DNA of 64,000 nucleotides from Pseudomonas triticifolii (GCF_014358015.1 NZ_JACONV010000004.1:186001-250000); one strand, 5' to 3'; counted from the stretch's first letter, positions 8,197 through 19,022 are shown. Notes: a model not told the origin generated them from the sequence alone. A program made the numbers and translations.

Positions 8197-9882
8197 TTAG
8201 TTCTGTTTTTCCATCTGCGCGCGCAGCAGGTCACCAATGGTGGTAGGACCAGTGCTTTCAGCAGTTTCAGGCTTGCTACGCAGGCTCTGAATCGCTTCTT
8301 TCTCGTCTTCAACGTCTTTCGACTTGATGGACAAGCTGATTACGCGGCTCTTGCGGTCAACGCTGATGATCTTGGCTTCGATCTCTTCGCCTTCTTTCAG
8401 AACGTTACGCGCGTCTTCAACGCGGTCACGGCTGATTTCGGAGGCTTTGAGGGTCGCTTCGATGTCGTCGGCCAGAGTGATGATGGCGCCTTTGGCGTCA
8501 ACTTCTTTAACGATACCGCGGACGATTGCGCCTTTGTCATTGACAGTGACGTACTCGGAGAACGGATCGCTTTCCAGCTGCTTGATACCCAGGGAGATAC
8601 GCTCACGCTCTGGATCAACAGACAGGATCACGGTGTCAAGCTCGTCGCCCTTCTTGAAACGACGTACGGCTTCTTCGCCCACTTCGTTCCAGGAGATGTC
8701 GGACAGGTGAACCAGACCGTCGATGCCGCCGTCCAGACCAATGAAGATACCGAAATCGGTGATCGACTTGATGGTGCCGGAGATCTTGTCGCCCTTGTTG
8801 AACTGACCCGAGAAATCTTCCCACGGGTTAGATTTGCACTGCTTGATACCAAGGGAGATACGACGACGCTCTTCGTCGATGTCCAGAACCATGACTTCCA
8901 CTTCATCGCCAACCTGAACGACTTTCGATGGGTGGATGTTCTTGTTGGTCCAGTCCATTTCGGAAACGTGTACCAGGCCTTCCACGCCTTCTTCCAGCTC
9001 TGCGAAGCAGCCGTAGTCGGTCAGGTTGGTAACACGCGCGGTGACGCGAGTGCTTTCCGGGTAACGAGCCTTGATAGCAACCCATGGGTCTTCGCCCAGT
9101 TGCTTCAGGCCCAGGGAAACACGATTGCGCTCGCGATCGTACTTCAGGACCTTTACATCAATCTCATCGCCAACGTTGACGATTTCCGATGGATGCTTGA
9201 TACGCTTCCAGGCCATGTCGGTGATGTGCAGCAGGCCATCGACGCCACCCAGATCGACGAATGCGCCGTAATCGGTGAGGTTCTTGACGATACCTTTGAC
9301 TTGTTGACCTTCCTGCAGGGACTCGAGCAGAGCTTCGCGCTCGGCACTGTTCTCGGCTTCCAGGACACTGCGACGGGAAACGACAACGTTGTTGCGCTTC
9401 TGGTCCAGCTTGATGACCTTGAACTCGAGCTCTTTGCCTTCCAGGTGAGTCGTGTCGCGCACAGGGCGAACGTCAACCAGAGAACCAGGCAGGAACGCAC
9501 GGATGCCGTTAACGTCGACAGTGAAGCCGCCTTTAACCTTACCGTTGATAACGCCCTTGACCACTTCTTCAGCTGCGAAAGCTGCTTCCAGAACAATCCA
9601 GCACTCGGCGCGCTTGGCTTTTTCGCGGGACAGCTTGGTTTCGCCAAAGCCGTCTTCGACCGCGTCGAGCGCAACGTGCACTTCGTCACCGACCTTGATG
9701 GTCAGCTCGCCAGCGTCGTTATAGAACTGCTCGAGCGGGATGACGCCCTCGGACTTCAGGCCAGCGTGTACAGTTACCCAATCGCCGTCGATGTCGACAA
9801 CGATACCGGTAATGATTGCGCCCGGCTGAAGGTTCAGGGTTTTTAGGCTTTCTTCAAAAAGTTCTGCAAAGCTTTCGCTCAT
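8197..9882 (-). CDS. rpsA: 30S ribosomal protein S1
   Basis: A 561-residue protein with six tandem S1/OB-fold RNA-binding repeats. The recurring pattern [17 protein letters not shown]...GLLHIT/VHLSD is visible several times. S1 docks mRNAs with structured or weak ribosome sites on the 30S subunit and is essential. The length equals the E. coli and Pseudomonas protein. It follows cmk by 122 nt, as in most proteobacteria. Its strongly optimised codons create very long antisense open frames, which I regard as shadows. Confidence 0.98.
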   Translation of the reverse strand: MSESFAELFEESLKTLNLQPGAIITGIVVDIDGDWVTVHAGLKSEGVIPLEQFYNDAGELTIKVGDEVHVALDAVEDGFGETKLSREKAKRAECWIVLEAAFAAEEVVKGVINGKVKGGFTVDVNGIRAFLPGSLVDVRPVRDTTHLEGKELEFKVIKLDQKRNNVVVSRRSVLEAENSAEREALLESLQEGQQVKGIVKNLTDYGAFVDLGGVDGLLHITDMAWKRIKHPSEIVNVGDEIDVKVLKYDRERNRVSLGLKQLGEDPWVAIKARYPESTRVTARVTNLTDYGCFAELEEGVEGLVHVSEMDWTNKNIHPSKVVQVGDEVEVMVLDIDEERRRISLGIKQCKSNPWEDFSGQFNKGDKISGTIKSITDFGIFIGLDGGIDGLVHLSDISWNEVGEEAVRRFKKGDELDTVILSVDPERERISLGIKQLESDPFSEYVTVNDKGAIVRGIVKEVDAKGAIITLADDIEATLKASEISRDRVEDARNVLKEGEEIEAKIISVDRKSRVISLSIKSKDVEDEKEAIQSLRSKPETAESTGPTTIGDLLRAQMEKQN

Positions 9883-10004
9883 TTTAATTCCTGTTGATCA
9901 AGGGCGAAGAATACGCCCATCTGCCACGCTCCAGACAACGTGGGTTTCGTTCATATAAAAGGAAGCTTGCAGGACGGGGTCTGGTCTCCTGCACAACTCC
10001 TTGA

Positions 10005-10694
10005 TCATCCGGCGATATCGCGCAGGGCGACTTCACTCAGGATGCGTTCCAGCACCTGCTCGATGGACAATTCAGTGGAATCCAGCTGTATGGCGTCGTG
10101 CGCCGGCTTGAGCGGGGCTACCGCTCGCTGGGTATCACGCTCGTCGCGTGCACTTATCTCATCTAGCAGACTCGACAGACTAACATCATCACCCTTGGCC
10201 TTCAACTGCAAGTAACGACGGCGCGCACGTTCCTCGGCACTGGCCGTCAGAAATATCTTCAAGGGTGCGTCAGGAAAAACAACGGTTCCCATGTCGCGAC
10301 CATCGGCCACAAGGCCCGGCTCTTCCTGAAAAGCGCGCTGACGCTGCAACAGCGCATCACGTACCGCCGGCAGCGAAGCCACTTGCGAGGCGCCGCTGCC
10401 AACCTGTTCGTTGCGAATGGCGTGAGTCACGTCTTCGCCTTCAAGAATAATGCGCTGGCCCTGCCCTGCCGCAGACGCCTCAAACTGCACGTCAAGGTGC
10501 GCAGCGAGGAGCTTGAGCGCCTCTTCATTGGTCAGATCGACGCCATGATTGCGAGCTGCGAACGCCAGCAGGCGATAAAGCGCGCCCGAATCGAGCAGGC
10601 ACCAGCCCAGCTTTCTGGCCAACAATCCGGCCACGGTACCCTTCCCGGAACCGCTGGGTCCGTCGATGGTGATAACAGGTGCTTTGATTTTCAC
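10005..10694 (-). CDS. cmk: (d)CMP kinase
   Basis: A 229-residue cytidylate kinase that phosphorylates CMP and dCMP with ATP. The P-loop [10 protein letters not shown] follows the N-terminal beta strand directly. [16 protein letters not shown] and the [11 protein letters not shown] lid region are present. I chose a GTG start because AGAGGA lies 6 nt upstream and the protein then begins [12 protein letters not shown], as in homologues. The GTG overlaps the TGA of tyrA-aroA by four bases (GTGA), so translation is coupled. Confidence 0.96.
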   Translation of the reverse strand: MKIKAPVITIDGPSGSGKGTVAGLLARKLGWCLLDSGALYRLLAFAARNHGVDLTNEEALKLLAAHLDVQFEASAAGQGQRIILEGEDVTHAIRNEQVGSGASQVASLPAVRDALLQRQRAFQEEPGLVADGRDMGTVVFPDAPLKIFLTASAEERARRRYLQLKAKGDDVSLSSLLDEISARDERDTQRAVAPLKPAHDAIQLDSTELSIEQVLERILSEVALRDIAG

Positions 10695-12295
10695 TTTATG
10701 TCCTCTTGCGCTACATGCAGGCCGACTTGAGCGCACAGCGCCAGAAAATTGGAAAACGATGGAGCAAAATGCGCGTGATCGTGAACATGAACCGGGGCAG
10801 ACGCCCGCAATGACGCCACACCGAACGCCATGGCAATCCGCTGATTGCCACGCACTTCGATGTCGCCGCCACTCAGCACACCGCCTTCGACGATGATGCC
10901 GTCCGGTGCAACTTCTACCTCGATACCCAGTGCCAGCAAGCCATCAGCTACCAACCGGACAACTTCGAGCTCGGTGCCGCGCAATTCCTGAGCCCCGCGC
11001 AGAATGGTACGCCCTTGCGCGCAGGCTGCAGCAATACAAAGCACCGGAAATTCATCAATGGCCAGTGGAACGAGCGCTTCGGGGATGTCGACGCCCTTGA
11101 GTCGCGCGCTGCGTACCTGCACATCTGCAACCGGCCCGCTTTCTTCTTCGCGAGCGGCATGCAAGACGATATCGCCGCCCATCAGACGCAGAATATCGAT
11201 CACACCCACGCACGCCGCGTCCATGCTGACGCCTTCGAGCAGCAAATCTGAATCTGCGCTGATAGATGCCGCCACCATGAACAGTGCCGCCGAAGCGATA
11301 TCGACAGGTCCGCCAATGCGATGACTGACGTTGCCACCGACCACCGACTGGACATTGGACGCATCCGCAGCCCTGGGCTCGACGTGCGCCCTGAGCGCCA
11401 GGATGCGACCGAAATGTTCGCGCGCAGCGCGGGCACGGGTGAACACCTTCAGCAACTGAGGACCGTCGCCCGCATCCACCGCATCACGCAGGGCATCGAG
11501 GTCGCTGCGAAACGTGTCGAGCGTGCGCAATACCGCCTCGCGATTGGCGAGAAAGATGTCATGCCACATCACCGGATCACTGCCGGCAATGCGCGTGAAA
11601 TCACGGAAACCACCCGCGGCGTACCTGAATATTTCCAGATTCTCGTTACGTTTTGCCAACGAGTCCACCAGACCGAACGCCAGCAGGTGCGGCAAGTGGC
11701 TGGTTGCGGCCAGCACTTCATCGTGGCGCTCGACCTGCATGTGCTCGACATCGGCGCCCAGCACCGACCACAACCGATCAACCAGCGCCACGGCGTCCGG
11801 GTCAGTTTCGGCCAAGGGCGTCAAAATGACCTTGTGCCTGCGAAACAGCGCAGCATTGGAGGCTTCGACGCCGCTCTGTTCCGAGCCTGCAATCGGATGC
11901 CCCGGAACGAAGCGCGACGGCATGCCGCCAAACGCCTGGCACGCCGCGCGAACCACATTACCCTTGGCACTGCCGACATCAGTCAGCACCGCGTTACCCA
12001 GTTCAAGAGGCGCCAGCAATGCCAACAGCTTTTCCATCGCCAGAATCGGGACCGCCAACTGAATCACATCGGCGCCGCAGCAAGCCGCCGCCAGATCCTC
12101 TTCGCAGCGATCTACAACGCCCAACTCAACTGCCAGCTTGCGCGATTGAGGATCAAGGTCGACACCGACCACCTCACGACACAGGCCGCTCTCACGCACC
12201 CCTTTGGCGAAGGAGCCACCAATCAGACCGAGACCCACAACCACCAGGCGTCCAACGATCGGGCCGGTCGCTTGCTTTGAGATGATCTCAATCAC
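10691..12295 (-). CDS. tyrA: Prephenate (cyclohexadienyl) dehydrogenase fused to a one-lobe EPSP synthase remnant
   Basis: The N-terminal ~300 residues are a complete TyrA dehydrogenase: [15 protein letters not shown] motif, [41 protein letters not shown]. The C-terminal part (about residues 318-534) aligns with the bifunctional TyrA-AroA of other pseudomonads, but about 200 residues of AroA are missing. The sequence runs from GGNVSHRIG straight into [15 protein letters not shown]. The missing part contains the DKSxSHR, NSGTSMR and SKRPM motifs. In the kept lobe VKESDR reads GTELEV and GDHRIAM reads GNQRIAM. The frame is open to the stop and coupled to cmk. TyrA activity is expected; EPSP synthase activity is not. 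GTG was chosen over an upstream TTG because AAGGG is correctly spaced (8 nt). hisC2, which normally precedes this gene, is absent. Confidence 0.9.
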   Translation of the reverse strand: MIEIISKQATGPIVGRLVVVGLGLIGGSFAKGVRESGLCREVVGVDLDPQSRKLAVELGVVDRCEEDLAAACCGADVIQLAVPILAMEKLLALLAPLELGNAVLTDVGSAKGNVVRAACQAFGGMPSRFVPGHPIAGSEQSGVEASNAALFRRHKVILTPLAETDPDAVALVDRLWSVLGADVEHMQVERHDEVLAATSHLPHLLAFGLVDSLAKRNENLEIFRYAAGGFRDFTRIAGSDPVMWHDIFLANREAVLRTLDTFRSDLDALRDAVDAGDGPQLLKVFTRARAAREHFGRILALRAHVEPRAADASNVQSVVGGNVSHRIGGPVDIASAALFMVAASISADSDLLLEGVSMDAACVGVIDILRLMGGDIVLHAAREEESGPVADVQVRSARLKGVDIPEALVPLAIDEFPVLCIAAACAQGRTILRGAQELRGTELEVVRLVADGLLALGIEVEVAPDGIIVEGGVLSGGDIEVRGNQRIAMAFGVASLRASAPVHVHDHAHFAPSFSNFLALCAQVGLHVAQEDIK

Positions 12296-12350
12296 GCGCA
12301 AAACCCTTCAAGCCTTCGCAGGCTGTCAGGACGAAAAAATGACTGCTCAT
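12288..12350 (-). other. Possible 20-codon remnant ORF between pheA and tyrA (hisC2 site)
   Basis: A short ORF starting MSSHFFVLTACEGLK has a good AAGGGG ribosome site 7 nt before its ATG and ends inside the start of tyrA. In P. aeruginosa and relatives the aminotransferase gene hisC2 occupies this position, and its N-terminus has a similar MSxxFLxLA pattern. I read it as the scar of a hisC2 deletion, perhaps still serving as a coupling leader for tyrA. The similarity is very short, so this is speculative. Confidence 0.3.
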
Positions 12351-12361
12351 GCAACGCCCCT

Positions 12362-13456
12362 TCAAAGAACCGCTTTTGGGTAAGAACCCAGCACCTTCAA
12401 GGCAACGGCTTCATGACTGATCTGTTCGAGCACCGCCTTGACCAGCGGATCCTGGTGATGCCCTACGAAATCGATGAAAAACACGTACGTCCACTTTCCG
12501 CTGCGCGACGGACGGGTCTCGATACGTGTCAAATCCAGGCCGTTCTCGTGGAAAGGCACCAGCAATTCATGCAGAGCCCCCGGCTTGTTGCTCATTGATA
12601 CGATAATCGAGGTCTTGTCGTCGCCGGTCGGCGGGACTTCCTGATTGCCGATGATGAGAAAACGTGTGGAGTTGTCCGGACGGTCTTCAATCTTCTCAGC
12701 CAGACGCGTCAGACCATAAAGACCGGCGGCCATGTCACCGGCAATGGCGGCAGAATTCCATTCACCCTTGACGCGCTTGGCGGCTTCAGCGTTGCTGGCA
12801 ACAGCGACGCGCTCCACGTTCGGATAATGCGCATCCAGCCATTTACGGCACTGAGCCAACGACTGCGCGTGGGAATAAATGCGCGAGATACTTTCAGTCT
12901 TGGTGCTTTCGCCAACCAGCAGGTGGTGGTGAATGCGCAATTCGACTTCGCCACAAATGACCATGTCGTGTTCGAGAAAGCTGTCGAGCGTATGGTTGAC
13001 TGCGCCTTCGGTGGAGTTTTCCACCGGCACGACACCAAAGTTCACGGCACCGGCCACCACTTCGCGAAACACTTCATCGATAGCCGCCATGGGCAGACTG
13101 ATGACCGCATGACCGAAGTGCTTCATGGCCGCGGCCTGGGTAAAGGTGCCTTCCGGCCCCAGGTAGGCGACTTTCAACGGCTGCTCAAGCGCCAGACAGG
13201 ACGACATGATTTCGCGAAACAGACGCGCCATCTCTTCGTTGCTCAGGGGACCGCGATTGCGCGCCATGACACGTTTGAGCACTGCAGCCTCACGCTCAGG
13301 GCGATAGAACACAGGCGCTTCACCTTCCGCCAGGGAGGACATCTTGACCCGAGCGACTTCCTGCGCACAGCGAGCACGCTCGCTGATCAGTTCCAGAACC
13401 TTTTCGTCCAGGCTGTCTATACGGACGCGCAGCGCCTTGAGTTCCTGTTCGGACAT
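12362..13456 (-). CDS. pheA: Bifunctional chorismate mutase / prephenate dehydratase (P-protein)
   Basis: A 364-residue enzyme of phenylalanine synthesis. An AroQ-type chorismate mutase helix bundle (about 1-90, LKALRVRIDSLDEKVLELI) is followed by a prephenate dehydratase domain (about 95-275) with the catalytic NSTRFLIIG (TRF) motif. A C-terminal ACT regulatory domain (about 285-364) carries GALHELL and the ETRP variant of the ESRP phenylalanine-binding motif, so feedback inhibition by Phe is likely. Its ATG overlaps the serC stop by one base (TGATG). Confidence 0.97.
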   Translation of the reverse strand: MSEQELKALRVRIDSLDEKVLELISERARCAQEVARVKMSSLAEGEAPVFYRPEREAAVLKRVMARNRGPLSNEEMARLFREIMSSCLALEQPLKVAYLGPEGTFTQAAAMKHFGHAVISLPMAAIDEVFREVVAGAVNFGVVPVENSTEGAVNHTLDSFLEHDMVICGEVELRIHHHLLVGESTKTESISRIYSHAQSLAQCRKWLDAHYPNVERVAVASNAEAAKRVKGEWNSAAIAGDMAAGLYGLTRLAEKIEDRPDNSTRFLIIGNQEVPPTGDDKTSIIVSMSNKPGALHELLVPFHENGLDLTRIETRPSRSGKWTYVFFIDFVGHHQDPLVKAVLEQISHEAVALKVLGSYPKAVL

Positions 13457-14541
13457 CAGCCGTGCTCCTTCTCGAAGTCTTTCATGTAGGCCACCAGCGC
13501 GTTGACCGCATTGATGTCCACTGCGTTATAGATGGACGCGCGCATGCCACCGACCGAACGATGGCCCTTGAGGTTGAGCAGACCGGCGGCGTCGGCACCG
13601 GCCAGGAATGGCTTGTCCAGACGATCATCGGCCAGACGGAACGGCACGTTCATCCAGGAGCGGTCAGGTTTGTTGATCGGGTTGCTGTACAGCTCACTGG
13701 CATCAATGAAGTCGTACAGCGTGCGCTGCTTGATGTCATTGAGCTTGCCAATGGCTTCGACGCCGCCCTGCTCCTTGAGCCACTCGAAGACCAGACCCGA
13801 CAGGTACCAGGCCAGCGTCGGCGGCGTGTTGTACATCGAGCCGTTATCGGCCGCGACCTTGTAGTTGAGCATGGTCGGGCACAGCGAGCGGGCGCGACCC
13901 AGCAGGTCTTCGCGGATGATCACCACGACCACGCCGCTCGGGCCAATGTTCTTCTGGGCACCGGCGTAGATCATGCCGAAACGAGAGATGTCCACAGGAC
14001 GCGACAGGATGTCGGAGGACATGTCAGCGACCAGCGGCACATCACCGGTTTCCGGAATCCAGTTGAATTCCAGACCGCCGATGGTTTCATTCGGCGCGTA
14101 GTGCACATAGGCGGCATCTTTGGACAGCTTCCATTCGTTCTGACCGGGAATGGCAAAGTAATCGTAAGGCTTGGCGCTGGCCGCGACGTTGACCGTGCCA
14201 TAACGCGACGCCTCTTCAATCGCCTTCTGCGACCAGATGCCCGTATCGATGTAGTCAGCCTTGCCGTTTTCAGGCAACAGGTTCAACGCAATCTGCGCGA
14301 ACTGCTGACTGGCACCGCCCTGCAGGAACAGCACTTTGTAATTGGAGGGAATGGACAGCAGGTCGCGCAGATCCTGTTCGGCCTTGGTGGCGATGGAGAC
14401 GAACTCATCGCTGCGATGGCTCATTTCCATGACCGACAGGCCCTTGCCGTGCCAGTCCAGGAGTTCGGCCTGGGCACGCAGCAGAACAGCTTCAGGAAGC
14501 GCAGCAGGACCTGCGCAGAAGTTAAAGGCTCGCTTGCTCAT
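13456..14541 (-). CDS. serC: Phosphoserine aminotransferase
   Basis: A 361-residue PLP enzyme that makes 3-phosphoserine from 3-phosphohydroxypyruvate and also serves pyridoxal phosphate synthesis. Family landmarks are FNFCAGPAALPEAVL at the N-terminus, LFLQGGASQQFAQI, and the Schiff-base lysine in YAGAQKNIGPSG. The start is the internal ATG giving MSKRAFNFCAGP. The longer frame only adds unconserved residues. It heads the serC-pheA-tyrA-cmk string of coupled genes downstream of gyrA. Confidence 0.97.
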   Translation of the reverse strand: MSKRAFNFCAGPAALPEAVLLRAQAELLDWHGKGLSVMEMSHRSDEFVSIATKAEQDLRDLLSIPSNYKVLFLQGGASQQFAQIALNLLPENGKADYIDTGIWSQKAIEEASRYGTVNVAASAKPYDYFAIPGQNEWKLSKDAAYVHYAPNETIGGLEFNWIPETGDVPLVADMSSDILSRPVDISRFGMIYAGAQKNIGPSGVVVVIIREDLLGRARSLCPTMLNYKVAADNGSMYNTPPTLAWYLSGLVFEWLKEQGGVEAIGKLNDIKQRTLYDFIDASELYSNPINKPDRSWMNVPFRLADDRLDKPFLAGADAAGLLNLKGHRSVGGMRASIYNAVDINAVNALVAYMKDFEKEHG

Positions 14542-14666
14542 ATCCACTCTCGTCAAATACGTTTGGGTCTGTACGCACTGTCTTGCCGAAACATGCCTGA
14601 GACGTCTCGACGCCCGGCAGCTTGCGCGCAAATGCTGAATCGTCCGTAGCGCCGGCCGAATGTCGC

Positions 14667-14718
14667 AAGGGCTGGACTTGCCTGAAATGCATATGCACCC
14701 ACAGACGAGCCAGCCCTT
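14667..14718. repeat. 9-bp inverted repeat between serC and gyrA
   Basis: AAGGGCTGG (14667-14675) and CCAGCCCTT (14710-14718) form a perfect stem with a 34-nt loop directly after the gyrA stop. No T-run follows, so it may be an attenuator or mRNA end-protecting hairpin rather than a full terminator. This is compatible with partial read-through into serC. Confidence 0.45.
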
Positions 14719-14740
14719 ACCTGATTTACGTTACAGCTTA

Positions 14741-17524
14741 TTAGTCCTGCGATTCATCGTCATCCGGTGCAGCGTCGATTTGCAGCTCGTCACCGGCTTC
14801 GCCAGGTTCAGAGGCGTCAGCGATCAGAGCCTCTACGCCCTCTTCGCCTTCAAGCAGCTCTTCGCCTTCAACTTCAGATGGCTCCTGAACGCGCTCCAGA
14901 CCGACCAGTTTCTCGTCGCTGGCCAGCTTGATCAGGGTGACGCCCTGAGTGTTACGACCCAGACTGGAGACCTCGCCGACGCGGGTCCGCACCAAGGTGC
15001 CCTGGTCGGAGATCAACATGATTTCCTCACCATCGAGCACTTGAACCGCACCGACCAGACGACCGTTACGCTCGTTGCTGACCATGGCAATTACGCCCTG
15101 ACCGCCACGCTTGTACTCAGGGAACTCGGAAATGGCCGTACGCTTGCCGTAGCCGCGCTCGGAGGCCGTCAGAATCTGGCTGCCCTCTTCCGGGATCAGC
15201 ATGGAAATCAGCTTCTGGCCTTCCGGCAGACGCATGCCGCGAACACCGCGAGCGGTACGGCCCATGGCACGAACGTCGGACTCCTTGAAGCGCGTGACCT
15301 TGCCGCCGTCGGAGAACAGCATGATTTCCTGCTCACCATCGGTGATGGCAGCGGAGATCAGGATATCGCCTTCGTCCAGTTCCAGCGCGATCAGACCCGA
15401 GCTACGCTGACGGCTGAATGCCACCAACGGAGTCTTCTTGACCGTACCGTTGGCCGTGGACATGAAGATGAACGGTGCCTTCTTCTTGTCGGCAGCCTTG
15501 ATGCGTGCCTTGCGCTCGTCTTCGGTCTCGTCGCTGTTCTGGGCGTCGTCCAGCTCGCCTTCGAGGGCTTCGCCTTCTTCGTCAGCCCGCTTGCGCATGG
15601 CTTCCAGATCGACCGGCAACATGGTGGTGATGTATTCGCCGTCGCTCAGCGGCAGCAGGTTGACCAGCGGACGACCACGGGCAGCGCGGGACGCTTCCGG
15701 AATCTCGTAGGTCTTGAGCCAGTAGACCTTGCCCTTGCTGGAAAACATCAACAGCGTGGTATGGCTGTTGGCAACCAGCAGGTGAGCGATGTAGTCCTCA
15801 TCCTTGATGCCGGTCGCCGACTTGCCTTTGCCGCCACGGCGCTGCGCCTGATAGACCGCCAGAGGCTGGGTCTTGGCATAGCCACCATGGGAAATGGTCA
15901 CGACGCGCTCTTCTTCGGTGATCAGGTCACCCAGGGTCAGGTCCAGACGTGCATCGAGGATCTCGGTGCGACGGGCATCGCCGTATTCGGAGCGAATCAA
16001 TTCCAGCTCTTCACGGATGACTTCCATCAGGCGGACGGCGCTGTTCAGGATGCGGATCAGCTCGCCGATCTGAGTCAGGATTTCCTGATACTCGCCCAGC
16101 AGCTTCTCGTGCTCCAGACCGGTCAGACGGTGCAGACGCAGTTCCAGGATGGCCTGAGCCTGTTCCGGCGACAGGAAATACTTGCCGTCGCGCAGACCAT
16201 ACTGAGGATCGAGGTTCTCAGGGCGGCACGAGTCGGCCCCGGCGCGCTCGACCATCTCGACCACGGCGCTCGATTCCCAAGGCGTGCTGATCAGCGCTTC
16301 CTTGGCTTCTGCAGGTGTCGGCGAAGCCTTGATGAGGGCGATGACCGGATCGATGTTGGACAGCGCAACCGCCTGACCTTCAAGGATATGGCCGCGCTCG
16401 CGGGCCTTGCGCAGTTCGAATACGGTGCGGCGGGTGACGACTTCACGACGGTGACGAACAAACGCTTCCAGCAGGTCCTTGAGGTTCAGGATCCGCGGAC
16501 GGCCGTCGATCAGCGCAACGATGTTGATGCCGAACACGCTCTGCAGTTGGGTCTGGGCATAAAGGTTGTTGAGGATGACCTCAGGCACTTCGCCACGACG
16601 CAGCTCGATAACCACGCGCATACCGTCCTTGTCGGACTCGTCGCGCAGCTCGGTGATGCCTTCAAGCTTCTTCTCTTTTACCAGCTCGGCGATCTTTTCG
16701 ATCAGACGTGCCTTGTTCAGTTGGTAAGGCAGTTCGGTGATGACGATCTGCTGACGACCACCGACCTTGTCGATGTCTTCGACGATCGAGCGGGCACGCA
16801 TGTAAATGCGGCCACGGCCGGTGCGATAGGCTTCGATGATACCGGCGCGACCGTTGATGATCGCGGCCGTCGGGAAGTCAGGGCCCGGGATGTACTGCAT
16901 CAATTCGTCGACCGTCAACTCGGGGTTGTCGATCAGCGCCAGGCAACCGTCGATGACTTCGCCCAGGTTGTGCGGCGGAATGTTGGTCGCCATGCCCACG
17001 GCGATACCGCTTGAACCGTTGACCAGCAGGTTGGGAATACGGGTCGGCATGACCGCGGGGATCATTTCGGTGCCGTCGTAGTTCGGCACCCAGTCCACGG
17101 TTTCCTTGTGCAGGTCGGCCAGCAGTTCGTGAGCCAGCTTGGTCATGCGCACTTCGGTGTAACGCATGGCTGCCGCGTTGTCGCCGTCGACCGAACCGAA
17201 GTTGCCCTGGCCGTCGACCAGCAGGTAACGCAGCGAGAATGGCTGAGCCATACGAACGATGGTGTCGTACACAGCCGTGTCGCCGTGCGGGTGATACTTA
17301 CCGATCACGTCACCAACCACACGGGCGGATTTCTTGTACGGCTTGTTCCAGTCATTACCCAGTTCGCTCATCGCGAACAACACGCGCCGGTGCACGGGCT
17401 TCAAGCCGTCGCGCGCATCGGGCAGTGCTCGACCGACGATAACGCTCATTGCGTAGTCGAGGTAGGACTGTTTCAGCTCGTCTTCGATATTGACCGGGAG
17501 GATTTCTTTGGCCAGTTCGCCCAT
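14741..17524 (-). CDS. gyrA: DNA gyrase subunit A
   Basis: A 927-residue type II topoisomerase subunit that forms A2B2 gyrase with GyrB. The breakage-reunion domain includes the quinolone-determining region [17 protein letters not shown], with Thr at the position of E. coli Ser83 and Asp at position 87, the usual wild-type state in Pseudomonas. The catalytic tyrosine lies in [11 protein letters not shown]. The C-terminal beta-pinwheel carries the GyrA-box QRRGGKG. The tail is highly acidic ([14 protein letters not shown]...DDDESQD). It is the first gene of the supraoperon. Confidence 0.98.
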   Translation of the reverse strand: MGELAKEILPVNIEDELKQSYLDYAMSVIVGRALPDARDGLKPVHRRVLFAMSELGNDWNKPYKKSARVVGDVIGKYHPHGDTAVYDTIVRMAQPFSLRYLLVDGQGNFGSVDGDNAAAMRYTEVRMTKLAHELLADLHKETVDWVPNYDGTEMIPAVMPTRIPNLLVNGSSGIAVGMATNIPPHNLGEVIDGCLALIDNPELTVDELMQYIPGPDFPTAAIINGRAGIIEAYRTGRGRIYMRARSIVEDIDKVGGRQQIVITELPYQLNKARLIEKIAELVKEKKLEGITELRDESDKDGMRVVIELRRGEVPEVILNNLYAQTQLQSVFGINIVALIDGRPRILNLKDLLEAFVRHRREVVTRRTVFELRKARERGHILEGQAVALSNIDPVIALIKASPTPAEAKEALISTPWESSAVVEMVERAGADSCRPENLDPQYGLRDGKYFLSPEQAQAILELRLHRLTGLEHEKLLGEYQEILTQIGELIRILNSAVRLMEVIREELELIRSEYGDARRTEILDARLDLTLGDLITEEERVVTISHGGYAKTQPLAVYQAQRRGGKGKSATGIKDEDYIAHLLVANSHTTLLMFSSKGKVYWLKTYEIPEASRAARGRPLVNLLPLSDGEYITTMLPVDLEAMRKRADEEGEALEGELDDAQNSDETEDERKARIKAADKKKAPFIFMSTANGTVKKTPLVAFSRQRSSGLIALELDEGDILISAAITDGEQEIMLFSDGGKVTRFKESDVRAMGRTARGVRGMRLPEGQKLISMLIPEEGSQILTASERGYGKRTAISEFPEYKRGGQGVIAMVSNERNGRLVGAVQVLDGEEIMLISDQGTLVRTRVGEVSSLGRNTQGVTLIKLASDEKLVGLERVQEPSEVEGEELLEGEEGVEALIADASEPGEAGDELQIDAAPDDDESQD

Positions 17525-17827
17525 GAGAAGCCTGATTCCTTTTTCTGGTGAAACCTCGCAAACCCATTCGGGGTAAACGAAGCTTGTCGTTGCCAGCAGG
17601 TGCGGGGCAACGACTTACGACAAATCAATGAGTTAAGCCCTGGATCTGCGCAGTGTGGGCAGCTACAAATAGCGCCTCTGGAAACCGCCGGATGTTACCA
17701 CAATCGCCGAGGCGCTCACATCCTTTGCAAGCGCTGAAAACGAGCCATGCGCGCGCAGGACGCCTGAGAGGCGCTTACAGGCCCGTTCAGCCGCGACACA
17801 TCACGAACCCCAAGCGAGCATGAAACT
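17525..17827. other. gyrA upstream region with a perfect inverted repeat
   Basis: About 300 bp between mtnA and gyrA holds the minus-strand gyrA promoter and leader. A perfect 9-bp inverted repeat, GTCGTTGCC (17586-17594) and GGCAACGAC (17606-17614), lies about 60-90 nt upstream of the gyrA ATG and could form a leader hairpin or operator. No ORF is credible here. Confidence 0.5.
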
Positions 17828-18904
17828 TCAGTGAAGATGTTTGCGGCTCATCAACTGGGCCATTTTGGCGGTGTCGGGACGCTCGACAATACCCTTCTCG
17901 GTCACGATGGCATCAATCAGGTCCGCAGGCGTCACATCGAACACCGGATTGAAGGCATCGATGTCGGCACCGACCCGCTGGCCGCCGACTTCGAGCAGCT
18001 CACGACCGTCGCGCTCCTCAATGACGATGTCTTCGCCACTGGCCATTTCCATATCGATAGTCGAACTCGGCGCGACCACCATGAACCGCACGCCGTGGTG
18101 CATGGCAGCGACCGCCAGTTGATACGTACCGATCTTGTTCGCCACGTCGCCATTGGCCGTTATGCGGTCGGCGCCGACGATGACCCAGGTGATGCCCTTG
18201 GTGCGCATCAGGTGGGCCGCAGCGGAGTCCGCGTTCAAGGTCACGGGAATGCCCTCGTTGGCCAGCTCCCAGGCGGTCAGCCGGGAACCCTGCAGCCAGG
18301 GCCGGGTTTCGTCGGCGTAGACCCGCTCAATCATGCCTTCCAGATGCGCGGCGCGAATCACACCCAATGCCGTGCCAAAACCACCAGTGGCCAGCGCGCC
18401 CGTATTGCAGTGGGTCAACACGGTCTGCAGGTTGCCCTGATGCTTGCGGATCAGGTCGGCACCGAGCTGCGCCATGGTCAGGTTGGCTTCGCGGTCGCTG
18501 AGGTGAATGGCCACGGCTTCGGCTTGCAGGATCACCAGCGGATCGTCAGTCGTCTTGATGCGCTGCAGGCGGTCACGCATCCGGTTCAGGGCCCAGAACA
18601 GGTTGACCGCCGTCGGGCGAGAATCTGCAAGCTGAGCGAAATCCTCTTCCAGCGCCTTGCGCCAGTCACCGCCAGCAGCAATCCGTGCGCGGGCACCCAG
18701 CACAACGCCATATGCAGCACTGATACCGATGGCCGGCGCACCGCGCACCACCATCGAACGAATGGCCTCGGCCACGCCCGCCGCCGTGGTGAAGGCGTGC
18801 CAGGTTTCCTCGAACGGCAGCACCCGCTGATCCAGCAGGTACAGAGCGTCATCTCGCCAATCGATGGCCTTTACCTTCTCCGCAGCCAACAGTCGATCGC
18901 GCAT
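17828..18904 (-). CDS. mtnA: Methylthioribose-1-phosphate isomerase
   Basis: A 358-residue aldose-ketose isomerase of the eIF2B-alpha-like family that converts 5-methylthioribose-1-phosphate to methylthioribulose-1-phosphate in methionine salvage. The catalytic cysteine lies in [17 protein letters not shown] and the catalytic aspartate in [19 protein letters not shown]. The ATG giving [16 protein letters not shown] was chosen because GGAG is correctly spaced and the length then equals homologues; longer frames run into the divergent neighbour. It diverges from the methylthioadenosine deaminase gene, which acts earlier in the pathway. Confidence 0.96.
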   Translation of the reverse strand: MRDRLLAAEKVKAIDWRDDALYLLDQRVLPFEETWHAFTTAAGVAEAIRSMVVRGAPAIGISAAYGVVLGARARIAAGGDWRKALEEDFAQLADSRPTAVNLFWALNRMRDRLQRIKTTDDPLVILQAEAVAIHLSDREANLTMAQLGADLIRKHQGNLQTVLTHCNTGALATGGFGTALGVIRAAHLEGMIERVYADETRPWLQGSRLTAWELANEGIPVTLNADSAAAHLMRTKGITWVIVGADRITANGDVANKIGTYQLAVAAMHHGVRFMVVAPSSTIDMEMASGEDIVIEERDGRELLEVGGQRVGADIDAFNPVFDVTPADLIDAIVTEKGIVERPDTAKMAQLMSRKHLH

Positions 18905-19022
18905 CGCCCACTCCATCTTGAAATCCAAAGCCAGAATCAAAAGCGGCTGATTATAGCGAGCCGCCCGCCAAGACGCTCGGGTATACTTCGTCGTCACCGT
19001 AATAAGCTCTGGAAACCTTGTC

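Noticed and set aside
8182..9846. A 554-codon open frame antisense to rpsA
   Set aside because: It mirrors rpsA codon by codon, has no ribosome site and no recognisable domains. GC-rich codon bias produces such frames opposite highly expressed genes.
10691..12295. A frameshift or sequencing error as the reason for the short AroA part
   Set aside because: The frame is continuous, the join is at domain hinges, and independent catalytic substitutions exist in the remaining lobe. A missing stretch in the assembly cannot be fully excluded without reads.
14660..17014. A 784-codon open frame antisense to gyrA
   Set aside because: It is wholly opposite conserved gyrA; the translation is low-complexity and lacks any family motif.
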